Positions 57,288 through 64,000 of a DNA stretch of 64,000 nucleotides are shown one piece after another. Under the pieces are notes generated by a model. It did no database searches and was not told the origin of the DNA. It saw only the letters and a program-made list of their open reading frames with translations. A program made the translations under genes and the position numbers. The first letter of the stretch is position 1. Every line of letters starts with the position of its first letter. This stretch comes from Xylophilus sp. Leaf220 (GTDB taxonomy: Bacteria; Pseudomonadota; Gammaproteobacteria; Burkholderiales; Burkholderiaceae_C): the NCBI RefSeq assembly GCF_001421705.1, contig NZ_LMKO01000001.1:362170-426169 (forward strand), written 5' to 3'.

Positions 57288-57674
57288 ATGCTGCTCAACG
57301 TCTTCGTCATCTGCATCGCCGCCTGTGTCGGCGCCCTGCTGCGCTGGGGCTTCGCGCTGTGGCTCAACCCGGGCAGCGTGCTGCCCTGGGGCACGCTGGC
57401 GGTCAACCTGATCGGCGGCTACCTCATCGGCGTGGCGATCGGCGTGTTCAACGGATTGCCGAACCTGGACCCTGCCTGGCGGCTGATGGTGATCACCGGG
57501 TTCCTGGGCACGCTCACCACCTTCTCCAGCTTCTCGGGCGAGGTGGTCGGCATGCTGCTGCAGCAGCGCTACGCCCTGGCGCTGGGCACCGCGGCGATGC
57601 ACATCGCCGGCTCGCTGCTGCTGACCTTCGCCGGGCTGCGCAGTGCGCAGTGGGCGCTGGCGGCTTTGCGCTGA
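57288..57674 (+). CDS. crcB: Fluoride channel CrcB (Fluc)
   Basis: A 128-residue protein with four membrane helices that works as an antiparallel dimer to export fluoride. GALLRWGFALWLN, PWGTLAVNLIGGYLIG and GFLGTLTTFSSFSGEV (the conserved Asn and the Phe/Thr/Ser pore motif) are present. No fluoride riboswitch could be recognised in the short gap upstream. The stop is followed by the inverted repeat copy D. Confidence 0.93.
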   Translation: MLLNVFVICIAACVGALLRWGFALWLNPGSVLPWGTLAVNLIGGYLIGVAIGVFNGLPNLDPAWRLMVITGFLGTLTTFSSFSGEVVGMLLQQRYALALGTAAMHIAGSLLLTFAGLRSAQWALAALR

Positions 57675-57679
57675 ATTTC

Positions 57680-57738
57680 AAGGAAAAAAGGGCTGGAGCC
57701 GGCGCTGCACACCGACCCCCAGCTATCTTTTCGATAGC
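57680..57738 (-). repeat. 59-bp dispersed repeat, copy D (inverted)
   Basis: Read on the minus strand: GCTAT (57738-57734), spacer CGAAAAG, ATAGC (57726-57722), hairpin GTCGGTG (57716-57710)/CGCCGGC (57704-57698) with loop TGCAG and two G-U pairs, then TTTTTT (57689-57684). It ends the minus-strand MFS gene, whose TAG stop lies inside ATAGC. Orientation again follows the upstream gene. Confidence 0.82.
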
Positions 57739-58952
57739 ATTTCGTCCCGCTGGGCCAGGCTGGGAAACAGGCGGAACCACATCAGCGCCACCAGCATCGT
57801 GCCCACCCCGCCGAACACCACCGAGCCCACCGGGCCGAGCAGCGCGGCGGTGGCGCCGGATTCGAACTCGCCCAGCTGGTTGCTGGCGCCGATGAAGACC
57901 GAGTTGACCGCACTCACCCGGCCGCGCATTTCGTCGGGCGTCTCCAGCTGCACCAGCGTCTGGCGCACCACCACGCTCACCATGTCGGCACCGCCGGTGA
58001 CGGCCAGCGCCGCCAGCGACAGCCACAGGTTGTGCGACAGGCCGAAGACCAGCGTCGCCAGCCCGAAGACGCCCACCGCGGCCAGCATGCGGGCGCCCAC
58101 CTTGCGCTCCAGCGGCCAGCGGGTCAGCACCACCGACATCGTCAGCGCCCCCACCGCCGGAGCCGCCCGCAGCATGCCGAGGCCCCAGGGGCCGGTGTGC
58201 AGGATGTCCTTGGCGTAGATCGGCAGCAGCGCCACCGCGCCGCCCAGCAGCACCGCGAACAGGTCGAGCGACACCGCGCCCAGCACCGGCTTGCGGTGCC
58301 AGATGAACTGCACGCCGGCCAGCAGCGTCTGCAGCGACACGGGCGCCCGCGGCGCGGCCACGTGGGCGTAGCCGAGCCGCGCCACCAGAAGGCTGCCCAT
58401 CGCGAACAGCGCGACGCAGGTGCCGTACACCGCGGTGGCGCCGGCCACGAAGATCACGCCGCCCAGCGCCGGCCCGCCGATGATCGCCGCCTGCGAGCCC
58501 GCAGCGCTGAACGCCATCGCCCGCGGCAGCATCAGGGGCGGCACCAGCGCCGGCGTGAGCGCCTGCTGGGCCGGCATTTGGAAGGCCCGCACCATGCCCA
58601 GCACCACCGACAGGGCCAGCAGCAGCGACCGGCCCACCCAGTGGCCCTCGGTCGCGAGCACCAGCGTCAGCGCCACCACGCCCTGGGTGAAGAAGCACGC
58701 GGCCACGATATGCCCGCGGTGCAGCCGGTCGGCCACATGCCCCGCCACCAACGTCAGCAGCAGCGCCGGCACGAACTGGTAGAGCCCCACCAGGCCCAGG
58801 TCCCAGGCGCTGCCGGTCAGCTCGTACATCTGCCAGCCCACCGCCACCATCAGCATCTGCTGTCCGGCGGTGCCGAAGAGGCGCGCGGCCCAGAAACGGA
58901 TGAAGGCGCGTTCCTGCAGCAGGTCGCGGAACTGGTACGTGGGGGTGGTCAT
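57723..58952 (-). CDS. MFS transporter (EntS-like exporter family)
   Basis: A 409-residue protein with about 12 membrane helices. The start FRDLLQERAFIRFWAARLFG, then VGWQMYELTGSAWDLGLVGL and AGHVADRLHRG (the MFS motif A loop), place it in the MFS_3/enterobactin exporter type group. GRVSAVNSVFIGASNQLGEF is also typical. The exported compound is unknown. The last codons, MLSKR and the TAG, derive from repeat copy D. It is co-directional with the dioxygenase gene 128 bases upstream. Confidence 0.88.
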   Translation of the reverse strand: MTTPTYQFRDLLQERAFIRFWAARLFGTAGQQMLMVAVGWQMYELTGSAWDLGLVGLYQFVPALLLTLVAGHVADRLHRGHIVAACFFTQGVVALTLVLATEGHWVGRSLLLALSVVLGMVRAFQMPAQQALTPALVPPLMLPRAMAFSAAGSQAAIIGGPALGGVIFVAGATAVYGTCVALFAMGSLLVARLGYAHVAAPRAPVSLQTLLAGVQFIWHRKPVLGAVSLDLFAVLLGGAVALLPIYAKDILHTGPWGLGMLRAAPAVGALTMSVVLTRWPLERKVGARMLAAVGVFGLATLVFGLSHNLWLSLAALAVTGGADMVSVVVRQTLVQLETPDEMRGRVSAVNSVFIGASNQLGEFESGATAALLGPVGSVVFGGVGTMLVALMWFRLFPSLAQRDEMLSKR

Positions 58953-59080
58953 GGGGCGGGCGGCGTGGCCGGCACTGCCACGGCGCCAGATGCGCGGCAG
59001 GGTCGTGGGAAAGGGTGCAGGGTCGTCTTGGCGAACCGTCATTCTGCCTCGCCCCGCCCGCGCCTGCCGACGCGCGGGCG

Positions 59081-60025
59081 TCAGTCCTGCTCTGCGCGGG
59101 CCGCGGTGATGGGGTCGCCCTCGAGCGCCACCGATGCCCGGCCGTCCGGACCCACCGGCGGCACGCCGCCGAGCGTCACGCGGTAGAGCTGCCGGTCGAA
59201 TTCGGTCGCGAAGATGTCCTGCGGCGCCAGGTGGGCGGTCGCGCGGTTGTCCCAGAACGCGATCGACCCCGGCTCCCACTTGAAGCGTACGGTGAATTCG
59301 GGCCGGATCGCATGCTCGAACAGCAACTCCAGCAGCACCTGGCTCTCCCGCGGCGCCAGGCCGACGATGCTCTGCAGGAAAGTCGGGCTGACCAGCAGGG
59401 ATTTCTCGCCGGTCTCGGGATGCACCCGCACCAGCGGGTGTTCGGTGAGCAGGGGCCGGCGCTTGACCTTGTCGTCGAACAGCGAGCTGGCGGTGGAACC
59501 CTGTGGCGCGGCGAACCGGTGCAGCCCGCGCAGGCCGTCGACGAATCCGCGCAGCGGCGCCGACAACTCGCGGTAGGCCACCTCGAGGTTGGTCCACTGC
59601 GTGTCGCCGCTGTAGGGCGGGATCGTCACGCCGCGCAGGATCGAGGCTGCCGGCGGGTTGACCGCGGCGGTCACGTCGGTGTGCCATCCGCTCCAGGGCC
59701 GCACCAGCGCCGGGCCCGAGAAGCGCACCTGCTTGCGGTTGCGGCCGACCGAGTAGATCTCGGGATGGTTGTCCTCGTAGCCGAAGACCGGGTGGCCGAT
59801 GGTCGGCTCGCCGAACTGCCGGGCGAAGGCCACGTGCTGCGCATGCGAGAGCGGCTGGTCGCGGAAGAACACCACCTTCCACTCGAGCAGCGCGGCACGG
59901 ATCGCGGCGACCTGGTCGGGCGGCAACGGCCGCGACAGGTCGACGCCGTGGATCTCGGCCCCGATATGGGCCGACAGGGGCCGGACCTCGACGGCCGACG
60001 GAAGGGCTTGCAGCACTGCGCTCAT
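59081..60025 (-). CDS. TauD/TfdA family 2-oxoglutarate dioxygenase
   Basis: A 314-residue Fe(II)/2-oxoglutarate enzyme. Metal ligands are His and Asp in GWHTDVTAAVNPP and the distal His in DNRATAHLAPQD; the Arg in FDRQLYRVTL binds 2-oxoglutarate. The N-terminal LSAHIGAEIHGVDLSRPL and FFRDQPLSHAQHVAFAR are shared with TauD. Substrates in the family include taurine, alkyl sulfates and chlorophenoxy acids; which one applies is not visible. It is divergent from the Bug-family binding protein, which could serve its substrate or product. Confidence 0.9.
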   Translation of the reverse strand: MSAVLQALPSAVEVRPLSAHIGAEIHGVDLSRPLPPDQVAAIRAALLEWKVVFFRDQPLSHAQHVAFARQFGEPTIGHPVFGYEDNHPEIYSVGRNRKQVRFSGPALVRPWSGWHTDVTAAVNPPAASILRGVTIPPYSGDTQWTNLEVAYRELSAPLRGFVDGLRGLHRFAAPQGSTASSLFDDKVKRRPLLTEHPLVRVHPETGEKSLLVSPTFLQSIVGLAPRESQVLLELLFEHAIRPEFTVRFKWEPGSIAFWDNRATAHLAPQDIFATEFDRQLYRVTLGGVPPVGPDGRASVALEGDPITAARAEQD

Positions 60026-60162
60026 GTCTCATCTCCTGGTGGGGCCGCGCGGCCGGCCGCAGTCGAAGCGTTGCGGCACACCGTGGCGGTCGACGGAAAT
60101 TGCACCACGCGGCCCTGTTGGACGCGTGGCGCATTTCAGATAAGCAAAGACGCAAATCGCAG

Positions 60163-60192
60163 TTCACAGCAGGCGGTGCCGGTTCCTAGACT
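60163..60192 (+). promoter_or_regulatory. Possible promoter of the Bug binding-protein gene
   Basis: TTCACA (60163-60168) and TAGACT (60187-60192) are 18 bases apart, in the 211-base divergent gap between the dioxygenase and the binding-protein gene. The leader would be about 38 bases. No operator was recognised. Confidence 0.35.
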
Positions 60193-60236
60193 GGCTTCTC
60201 CCACCAGCCGGCCGCGCCCTTCGCGCCGCACCACCC

Positions 60237-61268
60237 ATGAACTGCACCGCCCCTCTCGCGCCGCACACCGTCCGCCGGCGCACCGCCCTCGCCGCCTTCG
60301 CATCCGCTGCCGCCGCCGCCGGCTGGCCGGCCGCCGCCCGTGCCACCACGGCGGGCTGGGCACCGGCCGACCGGGTCGAGTACATCGTGCCGTCGGGTGC
60401 CGGCGCGGCGCTCGACATGGCGGCCCGCCGGCTCGGTCAGATCCTGGAGGCGCAGCGGTCGGCCAAGGCGGTCGTCGTCACCAACAAATCGGGCGCCGGC
60501 GGCCAGCTGGCGCTGCACGTGCTGCAGCAGAACCCGGGCAACGCCAACTTCCTGACCACGCTGTCGTCGAGCTTTCTGACCGGCCACGCCACCGGGGCGC
60601 TGGCGGCCCGCTACAGCGACTTCACGCCGGTCGCGATCCTGGTGGACGAGTTCGTGACCGTCGCCGTGCGCGCCGATTCGCCCGTGCGCGACGCACGCGA
60701 CCTGGCCGCCCGGCTTCGCCAGGACCCGCGGGCGTTGAGCATCGGCGTGGCCTCGTCGCTGGGCAACCACATCCACATCGGCATCGCCCGGCCGCTCAAG
60801 AAAGGCCGTGTGGACGTGGGCCGGCTCACGGTGGCGCCGTTCAAGTCGTCGGCGGAATCGCTCAATGCCTTGCTGGGCGGGCATGTCGACGTGGTGTCGT
60901 CCTCCACCCCCAACGTGATTGCCCACGTGAAGGCCGGGCGCATCCGGGTGCTGGCGGTCGATGCCCCGCAGCGGCTCGACGGCGCGCTGGCCGGGGTGCC
61001 CACCTGGCGCGAGCAGGGTTTCGACGTGGTAGGGGTGTCGTCGCAGGGGGTGCTGGCGCCGAAAGGCATCGGCGCCGACGCCCTCGCCTACTGGGTCGGC
61101 GCGCTCCGCAGTGCCACGCAGACGCCGGAATGGGCCGAGTTTCTGGCCACCAACCAGTTGCAGCCGCACTTCCTGGCCGGGCGTGCCGCGGCAGAGGTGC
61201 TGGACCGGCAGTACGCCGACATGAGCGCATCGCTGCGCGACCTGGGCCTGCTCGACCGCGCGGCCTGA
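60237..61268 (+). CDS. Bug-family tripartite tricarboxylate transporter binding protein
   Basis: A 343-residue periplasmic protein. The N-terminus has twin arginines (RRRTALAAFA) and a hydrophobic stretch ending near AARATTA, so Tat export is possible. The Bug fold is shown by RVEYIVPSGAGAALDMAARRL, VVTNKSGAGGQLALHVL and the VDVVSSSTPNVIAHVKAGRI segment. The LREQGFDVV-type region (WREQGFDVVGVSSQGVLAPK) is also typical. No TctA/TctB membrane genes are beside it, which is common for the expanded Bug set of betaproteobacteria. The ligand is unknown. Confidence 0.88.
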   Translation: MNCTAPLAPHTVRRRTALAAFASAAAAAGWPAAARATTAGWAPADRVEYIVPSGAGAALDMAARRLGQILEAQRSAKAVVVTNKSGAGGQLALHVLQQNPGNANFLTTLSSSFLTGHATGALAARYSDFTPVAILVDEFVTVAVRADSPVRDARDLAARLRQDPRALSIGVASSLGNHIHIGIARPLKKGRVDVGRLTVAPFKSSAESLNALLGGHVDVVSSSTPNVIAHVKAGRIRVLAVDAPQRLDGALAGVPTWREQGFDVVGVSSQGVLAPKGIGADALAYWVGALRSATQTPEWAEFLATNQLQPHFLAGRAAAEVLDRQYADMSASLRDLGLLDRAA

Positions 61269-61336
61269 CCGTCGGTGCCGGTTCGGCGCCTGTCGCGCCG
61301 CTGCAGACCGTCACGACAATCCCCCACAATGGCGGG

Positions 61337-62206
61337 ATGGATTCCACCCACAACCTCAACGACAACCGCATCGCCGATGCCTGGGCCACGCTCCATGCGC
61401 ATTCCGACAGCGGCAACGCACTCCAATCCGAGGCCTACCGCCTCGCCTTCGCCGACCCCGAGTTCCTGACCCGCCGCGAGACCCGCGGCGTGCGGATGCA
61501 GCTGGAGATGCTCAAGCCCGACCTGGACCAGCAGGCCCAGGGCATCGAGAACACCGTCGTCGTCTACGGAAGCGCCCGTTTCCTGGCGCCGGACGAAGCC
61601 GCCGCGCTGCTGCACGCTGCCGAGACGGCGGGCGAGCCGGCCGCCATCGCCGCGGCGCAGCTGAAGGTCAAGAACGCCTACTACTACGAACAGGCCCGCC
61701 TGTTCGCGCGGCTGGTCGCCACCGACAGCGAAGCCCGGCCGAAGGAAGAAAGGCTCTACATCTGCACCGGCGGCGGCCCCGGCATCATGGAGGCGGCCAA
61801 CCGCGGCGCGCACGAGGTCGGCGCGTTGAACGTCGGCCTCAACATCGCCCTGCCGCACGAGCAGAGCGGCAACCGCTTCATCACGCCCAGCCTATCGTTC
61901 AAGTTCCATTACTTCGCGCTGCGCAAGATGCATTTCATGATGCGGGCCAAGGCGCTGGTGGCGTTCCCCGGCGGCTTCGGCACGCTCGACGAACTGTTCG
62001 AGCTGTTGACCCTGGTGCAGACCGGCAAGAGCAAGCGGGTGCCGATCGTGCTGTTCGGCAAGAGTTTCTGGACCCGTGTGGTCGATTTCGAGGTGCTGGT
62101 GGAAGAAGGCACCATCTCGGCCGCCGACCTGAAGCTGTTCCACATCACCGACGATCCGCAAGACGCCTGGGACACAATCCAGGATTTCTACCGGCTGACG
62201 GATTGA
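61337..62206 (+). CDS. LOG-family (TIGR00730-like) protein
   Basis: A 289-residue protein of the Rossmann-like LOG family (lysine decarboxylase-like by old annotation). The phosphoribohydrolase motif PGGFGTLDELFE and the upstream GGGPGIMEAANRGA are intact. Members cleave AMP-type nucleotides such as cytokinin ribotides or AMP itself. An N-terminal extension of 70 residues precedes the core VVVYGSARF. The start lies seven bases after a possible -10, CACAAT, so a very short leader is likely. Confidence 0.9.
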   Translation: MDSTHNLNDNRIADAWATLHAHSDSGNALQSEAYRLAFADPEFLTRRETRGVRMQLEMLKPDLDQQAQGIENTVVVYGSARFLAPDEAAALLHAAETAGEPAAIAAAQLKVKNAYYYEQARLFARLVATDSEARPKEERLYICTGGGPGIMEAANRGAHEVGALNVGLNIALPHEQSGNRFITPSLSFKFHYFALRKMHFMMRAKALVAFPGGFGTLDELFELLTLVQTGKSKRVPIVLFGKSFWTRVVDFEVLVEEGTISAADLKLFHITDDPQDAWDTIQDFYRLTD

Positions 62207-62341
62207 GCGTGCTCGCCGCGACAGGGCAGGCGACGCATCCGGCCGGTCGCCGTACCCGGGCTTCGCTCCGGAAGCGCGTATCGGCCGGCCCCAACCCGGT
62301 TTTCCGTGGACATACGCCTACAGGCGCCTAGCACCGGCGCT

Positions 62342-62365
62342 GGCACCCGGTAGACACCGGGTGCC
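62342..62365. repeat. Perfect inverted repeat upstream of a small gene
   Basis: GGCACCCGGT (62342-62351) and ACCGGGTGCC (62356-62365) are perfect 10-base arms with loop AGAC. There is no T tract, so a terminator is unlikely. It lies 45 bases before the ATG at 62410 and could be an operator. Confidence 0.55.
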
Positions 62366-62409
62366 TAGCATGGACCTACCGAACGCGTTAACGCACAGCG
62401 AGGAGTTCC

Positions 62410-62634
62410 ATGCCGTCCATCCAGCCCACCCCCTCCAACGCCCCCGAATCGCCAGACCCGCTGGACCACGATGCCTTCGAAGGCGGTGACCGCGGCAACA
62501 AATCCGGCACCAACGCGGCGCAGAACCGCGCCGTCGGCATCGACGATCCGATCGTCGAAGGCAGCCGCCAGGGCCGGGAACGCTACAAGACCGAGATCGA
62601 CCACGGCGAAGCGGAACCCCAGAATTCCGTGTAG
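62410..62634 (+). CDS. Small hydrophilic protein of unknown function
   Basis: A 74-residue protein that I do not recognise. A very good ribosome site GAGGAG lies four bases before the ATG. The product is Gly/Asn/Asp-rich and highly charged (FEGGDRGNKSGTNAAQNRA), without a signal or membrane segment, so probably disordered. A perfect inverted repeat lies upstream and a terminator 120 bases downstream. Such small hydrophilic proteins are often stress-induced, but that is only inference. Confidence 0.65.
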   Translation: MPSIQPTPSNAPESPDPLDHDAFEGGDRGNKSGTNAAQNRAVGIDDPIVEGSRQGRERYKTEIDHGEAEPQNSV

Positions 62635-62755
62635 CCGACGATAAGAAGGCCATCCGCTTGCCGAGATTCACAAAGATGCTTCGTTGCGCAAACAGCGGCG
62701 AATCGTCAAGAAAAGCTGGTGGTCTCCTCAGCACCTGTTTCATGGTGCCCCTCTT

Positions 62756-62780
62756 GCCCGCGCACAGCGCGGGCTTTTTT
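62756..62780 (+). terminator. Rho-independent terminator downstream of the small hydrophilic gene
   Basis: GCCCGCGC (62756-62763), loop ACA, GCGCGGGC (62767-62774) and six Ts (62775-62780). It ends a transcript from the plus strand, either the long 3' end of the 62410 gene or a separate small RNA. Confidence 0.85.
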
Positions 62781-62788
62781 GCGTCCGC

Positions 62789-62935
62789 CTACTGGCCGGG
62801 GCGCGGGTCCTGCACCGGCGGTTGCTGCGCGGGACGGGGCGGAGGATCGCCGATCGGGGTTTCGGCCGGCTGGCTCGGTGGTGGAGGCACCTGCAGCGGA
62901 GGCGTCGGGATGGGGGATTCGGTAGGCATGGGCAT
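62789..62935 (-). CDS. Proline-rich 48-residue protein
   Basis: A small frame with a perfect AGGAGA ribosome site just before ATG 62935. About 40% of its 48 residues are Pro (MPMPTESPIPTPPLQVPPPP at the start, ending RPGQ). There is no signal peptide. Third codon positions are G/C-rich, as in neighbouring genes. Function unknown; it is convergent with the 62410 gene across the terminator. Confidence 0.6.
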   Translation of the reverse strand: MPMPTESPIPTPPLQVPPPPSQPAETPIGDPPPRPAQQPPVQDPRPGQ

Positions 62936-63060
62936 TTCTCCTGTGTCGGAACATGATGGTCGCGCCGGCCCCGCAGATGGTTTCCGCTTGCTACGAAGCG
63001 AAATGCGCCGCGCCGTCGCGCCGACGGGAACCTATGGCGCGTCGGCGGTCTCCGATCGCC

Positions 63061-64000
63061 ATGACGCAAGACACGCTTCTCTCGCAGCCTGATATGCAAG
63101 CGCAGAAAACCGGCAGCGCCGACCGCTACACCTACCGCGGCCTGAACAACGCCGCGGCAGAGCGCGCGGGCCTGGCACTCGCTGCCCACCTGGAACGGCT
63201 GGGCACGGCCCGCTGCGTCGCCGCCCTGCAGGTGGCCCATCGCGATGCGGAGGCCGGCACCCCGCGTCACCACGCATTGCGCGTGCTGATCGGCGTGCTG
63301 CACGAGCTGGGCGTGGAAACGCTCCAGGCGCAGATGGAGCAGTGGCGGTCTGCCAGGCAGGCGATGGAGTCCGCGCGTGCCGAGTTGCAGGGACTGCAGC
63401 AATCGTTCGATGCGGATTTCGCCCGCTGGAGCGCCACCGCTGCGCAGATCCGGCGCACGCGAGAGCAGGCGTTGGCCTTGCTCGACTCACTGCTGCCGAC
63501 CGCGCAGCGCAGGGAGAGCCCGTCGGTCCGGCCCCTGTCGAAGGCGCTTGCGCGGCTGCCCGGCAACGAACTGCAGGCCGCCCTGGCTTCGGCCGACGAT
63601 GCCTTCCTCCAGCCGGCCCAGGACGCCCTGTTGGCCGACCTGGTGGATGTCGGCCTCGCGTTGGAGGTGCGCGAGCATGCCTGTGCCGCGGAAGGCCTGG
63701 GCATCGAGACCGAACTGGCGCTGGGCGCGGCGGGTTACGACATCCAGGATGCGATCCACCAGTTCAAGCCGCTGGCCGAAGCGGCAGCGGCACTGATGGA
63801 GCGCCGCAAGCACCTGACGGCCGCCATCGCCCGGGCCGCGCGGCTCCAGGCCGCCTGCCAGCAGGCGTCGGTTCCGGCGCTGCTCATGCGGCTGCCCTAC
63901 CTGTGGTTTCCCGCGTTCGAGTTCGGCCAGGCCGACCAGGTGCTGTCGGCACTGCAGCCGGGAGAAGGCGGCGCATCGACCGAGTGTCCGACTGACCGTG
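63061..64000 (+). CDS. Unrecognised alpha-helical protein (3' truncated by window end)
   Basis: An open frame of at least 313 codons that runs past the window. The product is Ala/Leu/Gln/Arg-rich and appears mostly helical, with coiled-coil-like stretches (EQWRSARQAMESARAELQGL, AAALMERRKHLTAAIARAAR). There is no signal peptide. It begins MTQDTLLSQPDMQAQKTGSA; an in-frame ATG at 63034 would add nine residues. Third positions are strongly G/C, supporting coding. I do not recognise the family. Confidence 0.65.
   Translation, partial: MTQDTLLSQPDMQAQKTGSADRYTYRGLNNAAAERAGLALAAHLERLGTARCVAALQVAHRDAEAGTPRHHALRVLIGVLHELGVETLQAQMEQWRSARQAMESARAELQGLQQSFDADFARWSATAAQIRRTREQALALLDSLLPTAQRRESPSVRPLSKALARLPGNELQAALASADDAFLQPAQDALLADLVDVGLALEVREHACAAEGLGIETELALGAAGYDIQDAIHQFKPLAEAAAALMERRKHLTAAIARAARLQAACQQASVPALLMRLPYLWFPAFEFGQADQVLSALQPGEGGASTECPTDR

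Noticed and set aside
57254-57290. Fluoride riboswitch before crcB
   Set aside because: The 34-base gap is too short, and I could not find the conserved fluoride-aptamer pattern.

Overview
The window is a chromosomal stretch of a GC-rich betaproteobacterium. The best fit is family Comamonadaceae (Acidovorax/Variovorax-like). This is inferred from the gyrA-serC-pheA-tyrA-aroA/cmk-rpsA-ihfB-lapAB gene order, a tmRNA tag that reads ANDERFALAA, a Bug-family solute-binding protein, and a dispersed short repeat of a GCTAT-N7-ATAGC type that I associate with this family. The species cannot be told from the sequence. No prophage, insertion sequence or CRISPR array was seen; the one clearly accessory piece is a hicAB toxin-antitoxin pair beside a tRNA-Val gene.

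Layout. 1-3.3 kb: ureide (purine) catabolism, with the end of an allantoinase-type gene, a UraD-allantoate amidohydrolase fusion and a second M20 hydrolase. 3.3-5.7 kb: a two-component system. 5.7-8.6 kb: a DUF1810 protein and malic enzyme. 8.8-14 kb: a GMC oxidoreductase, a large MGH1/GH63-like glycosidase and an SDR dehydrogenase, apparently one unit. 14-17.5 kb: an ABC importer with a guanine-deaminase-like enzyme, preceded by a sigma-54 type promoter and two NtrC-like sites, so probably a nitrogen-scavenging operon. 17.5-19.2 kb: an NlpC/P60 lipoprotein, hicAB and tRNA-Val. 19.2-24 kb: relA, an alpha/beta hydrolase, 3-hydroxybutyrate dehydrogenase and a SIMPL protein. 24.2-32.2 kb: an OmpR/EnvZ pair, ispF, ispD, mfd and serB. 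32.2-35.2 kb: a small protein, tmRNA, gph, ubiG and an OmpA-like protein, all on the minus strand. 35.4-47.2 kb: the housekeeping block gyrA to lapB. 47.2-54 kb: a ComEA-like protein and a six-gene Mrp cation/proton antiporter operon of the fused-A type. 54-57.3 kb: a DctPQM TRAP transporter behind a second sigma-54 type promoter. 57.3-64 kb: crcB, an MFS exporter, a TauD-like dioxygenase, a Bug solute-binding protein, a LOG-family protein, two small unrecognised proteins and an unrecognised helical protein that runs off the end.

The most interesting signal not covered by the genes is a 59-bp repeat with fixed internal spacing. It has an AT-rich palindrome, a GC hairpin that keeps its pairing by G-U/G-C changes, and a T tract. 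Four full copies lie directly after the stop codons of four unrelated genes, always in the orientation of the gene they follow, so they look like a mobile or amplified terminator module. Solo copies of its palindrome provide TAG stop codons, including for two convergent genes that end inside the same palindrome. The second strong signal is the pair of sigma-54 type promoters in front of two uptake systems.
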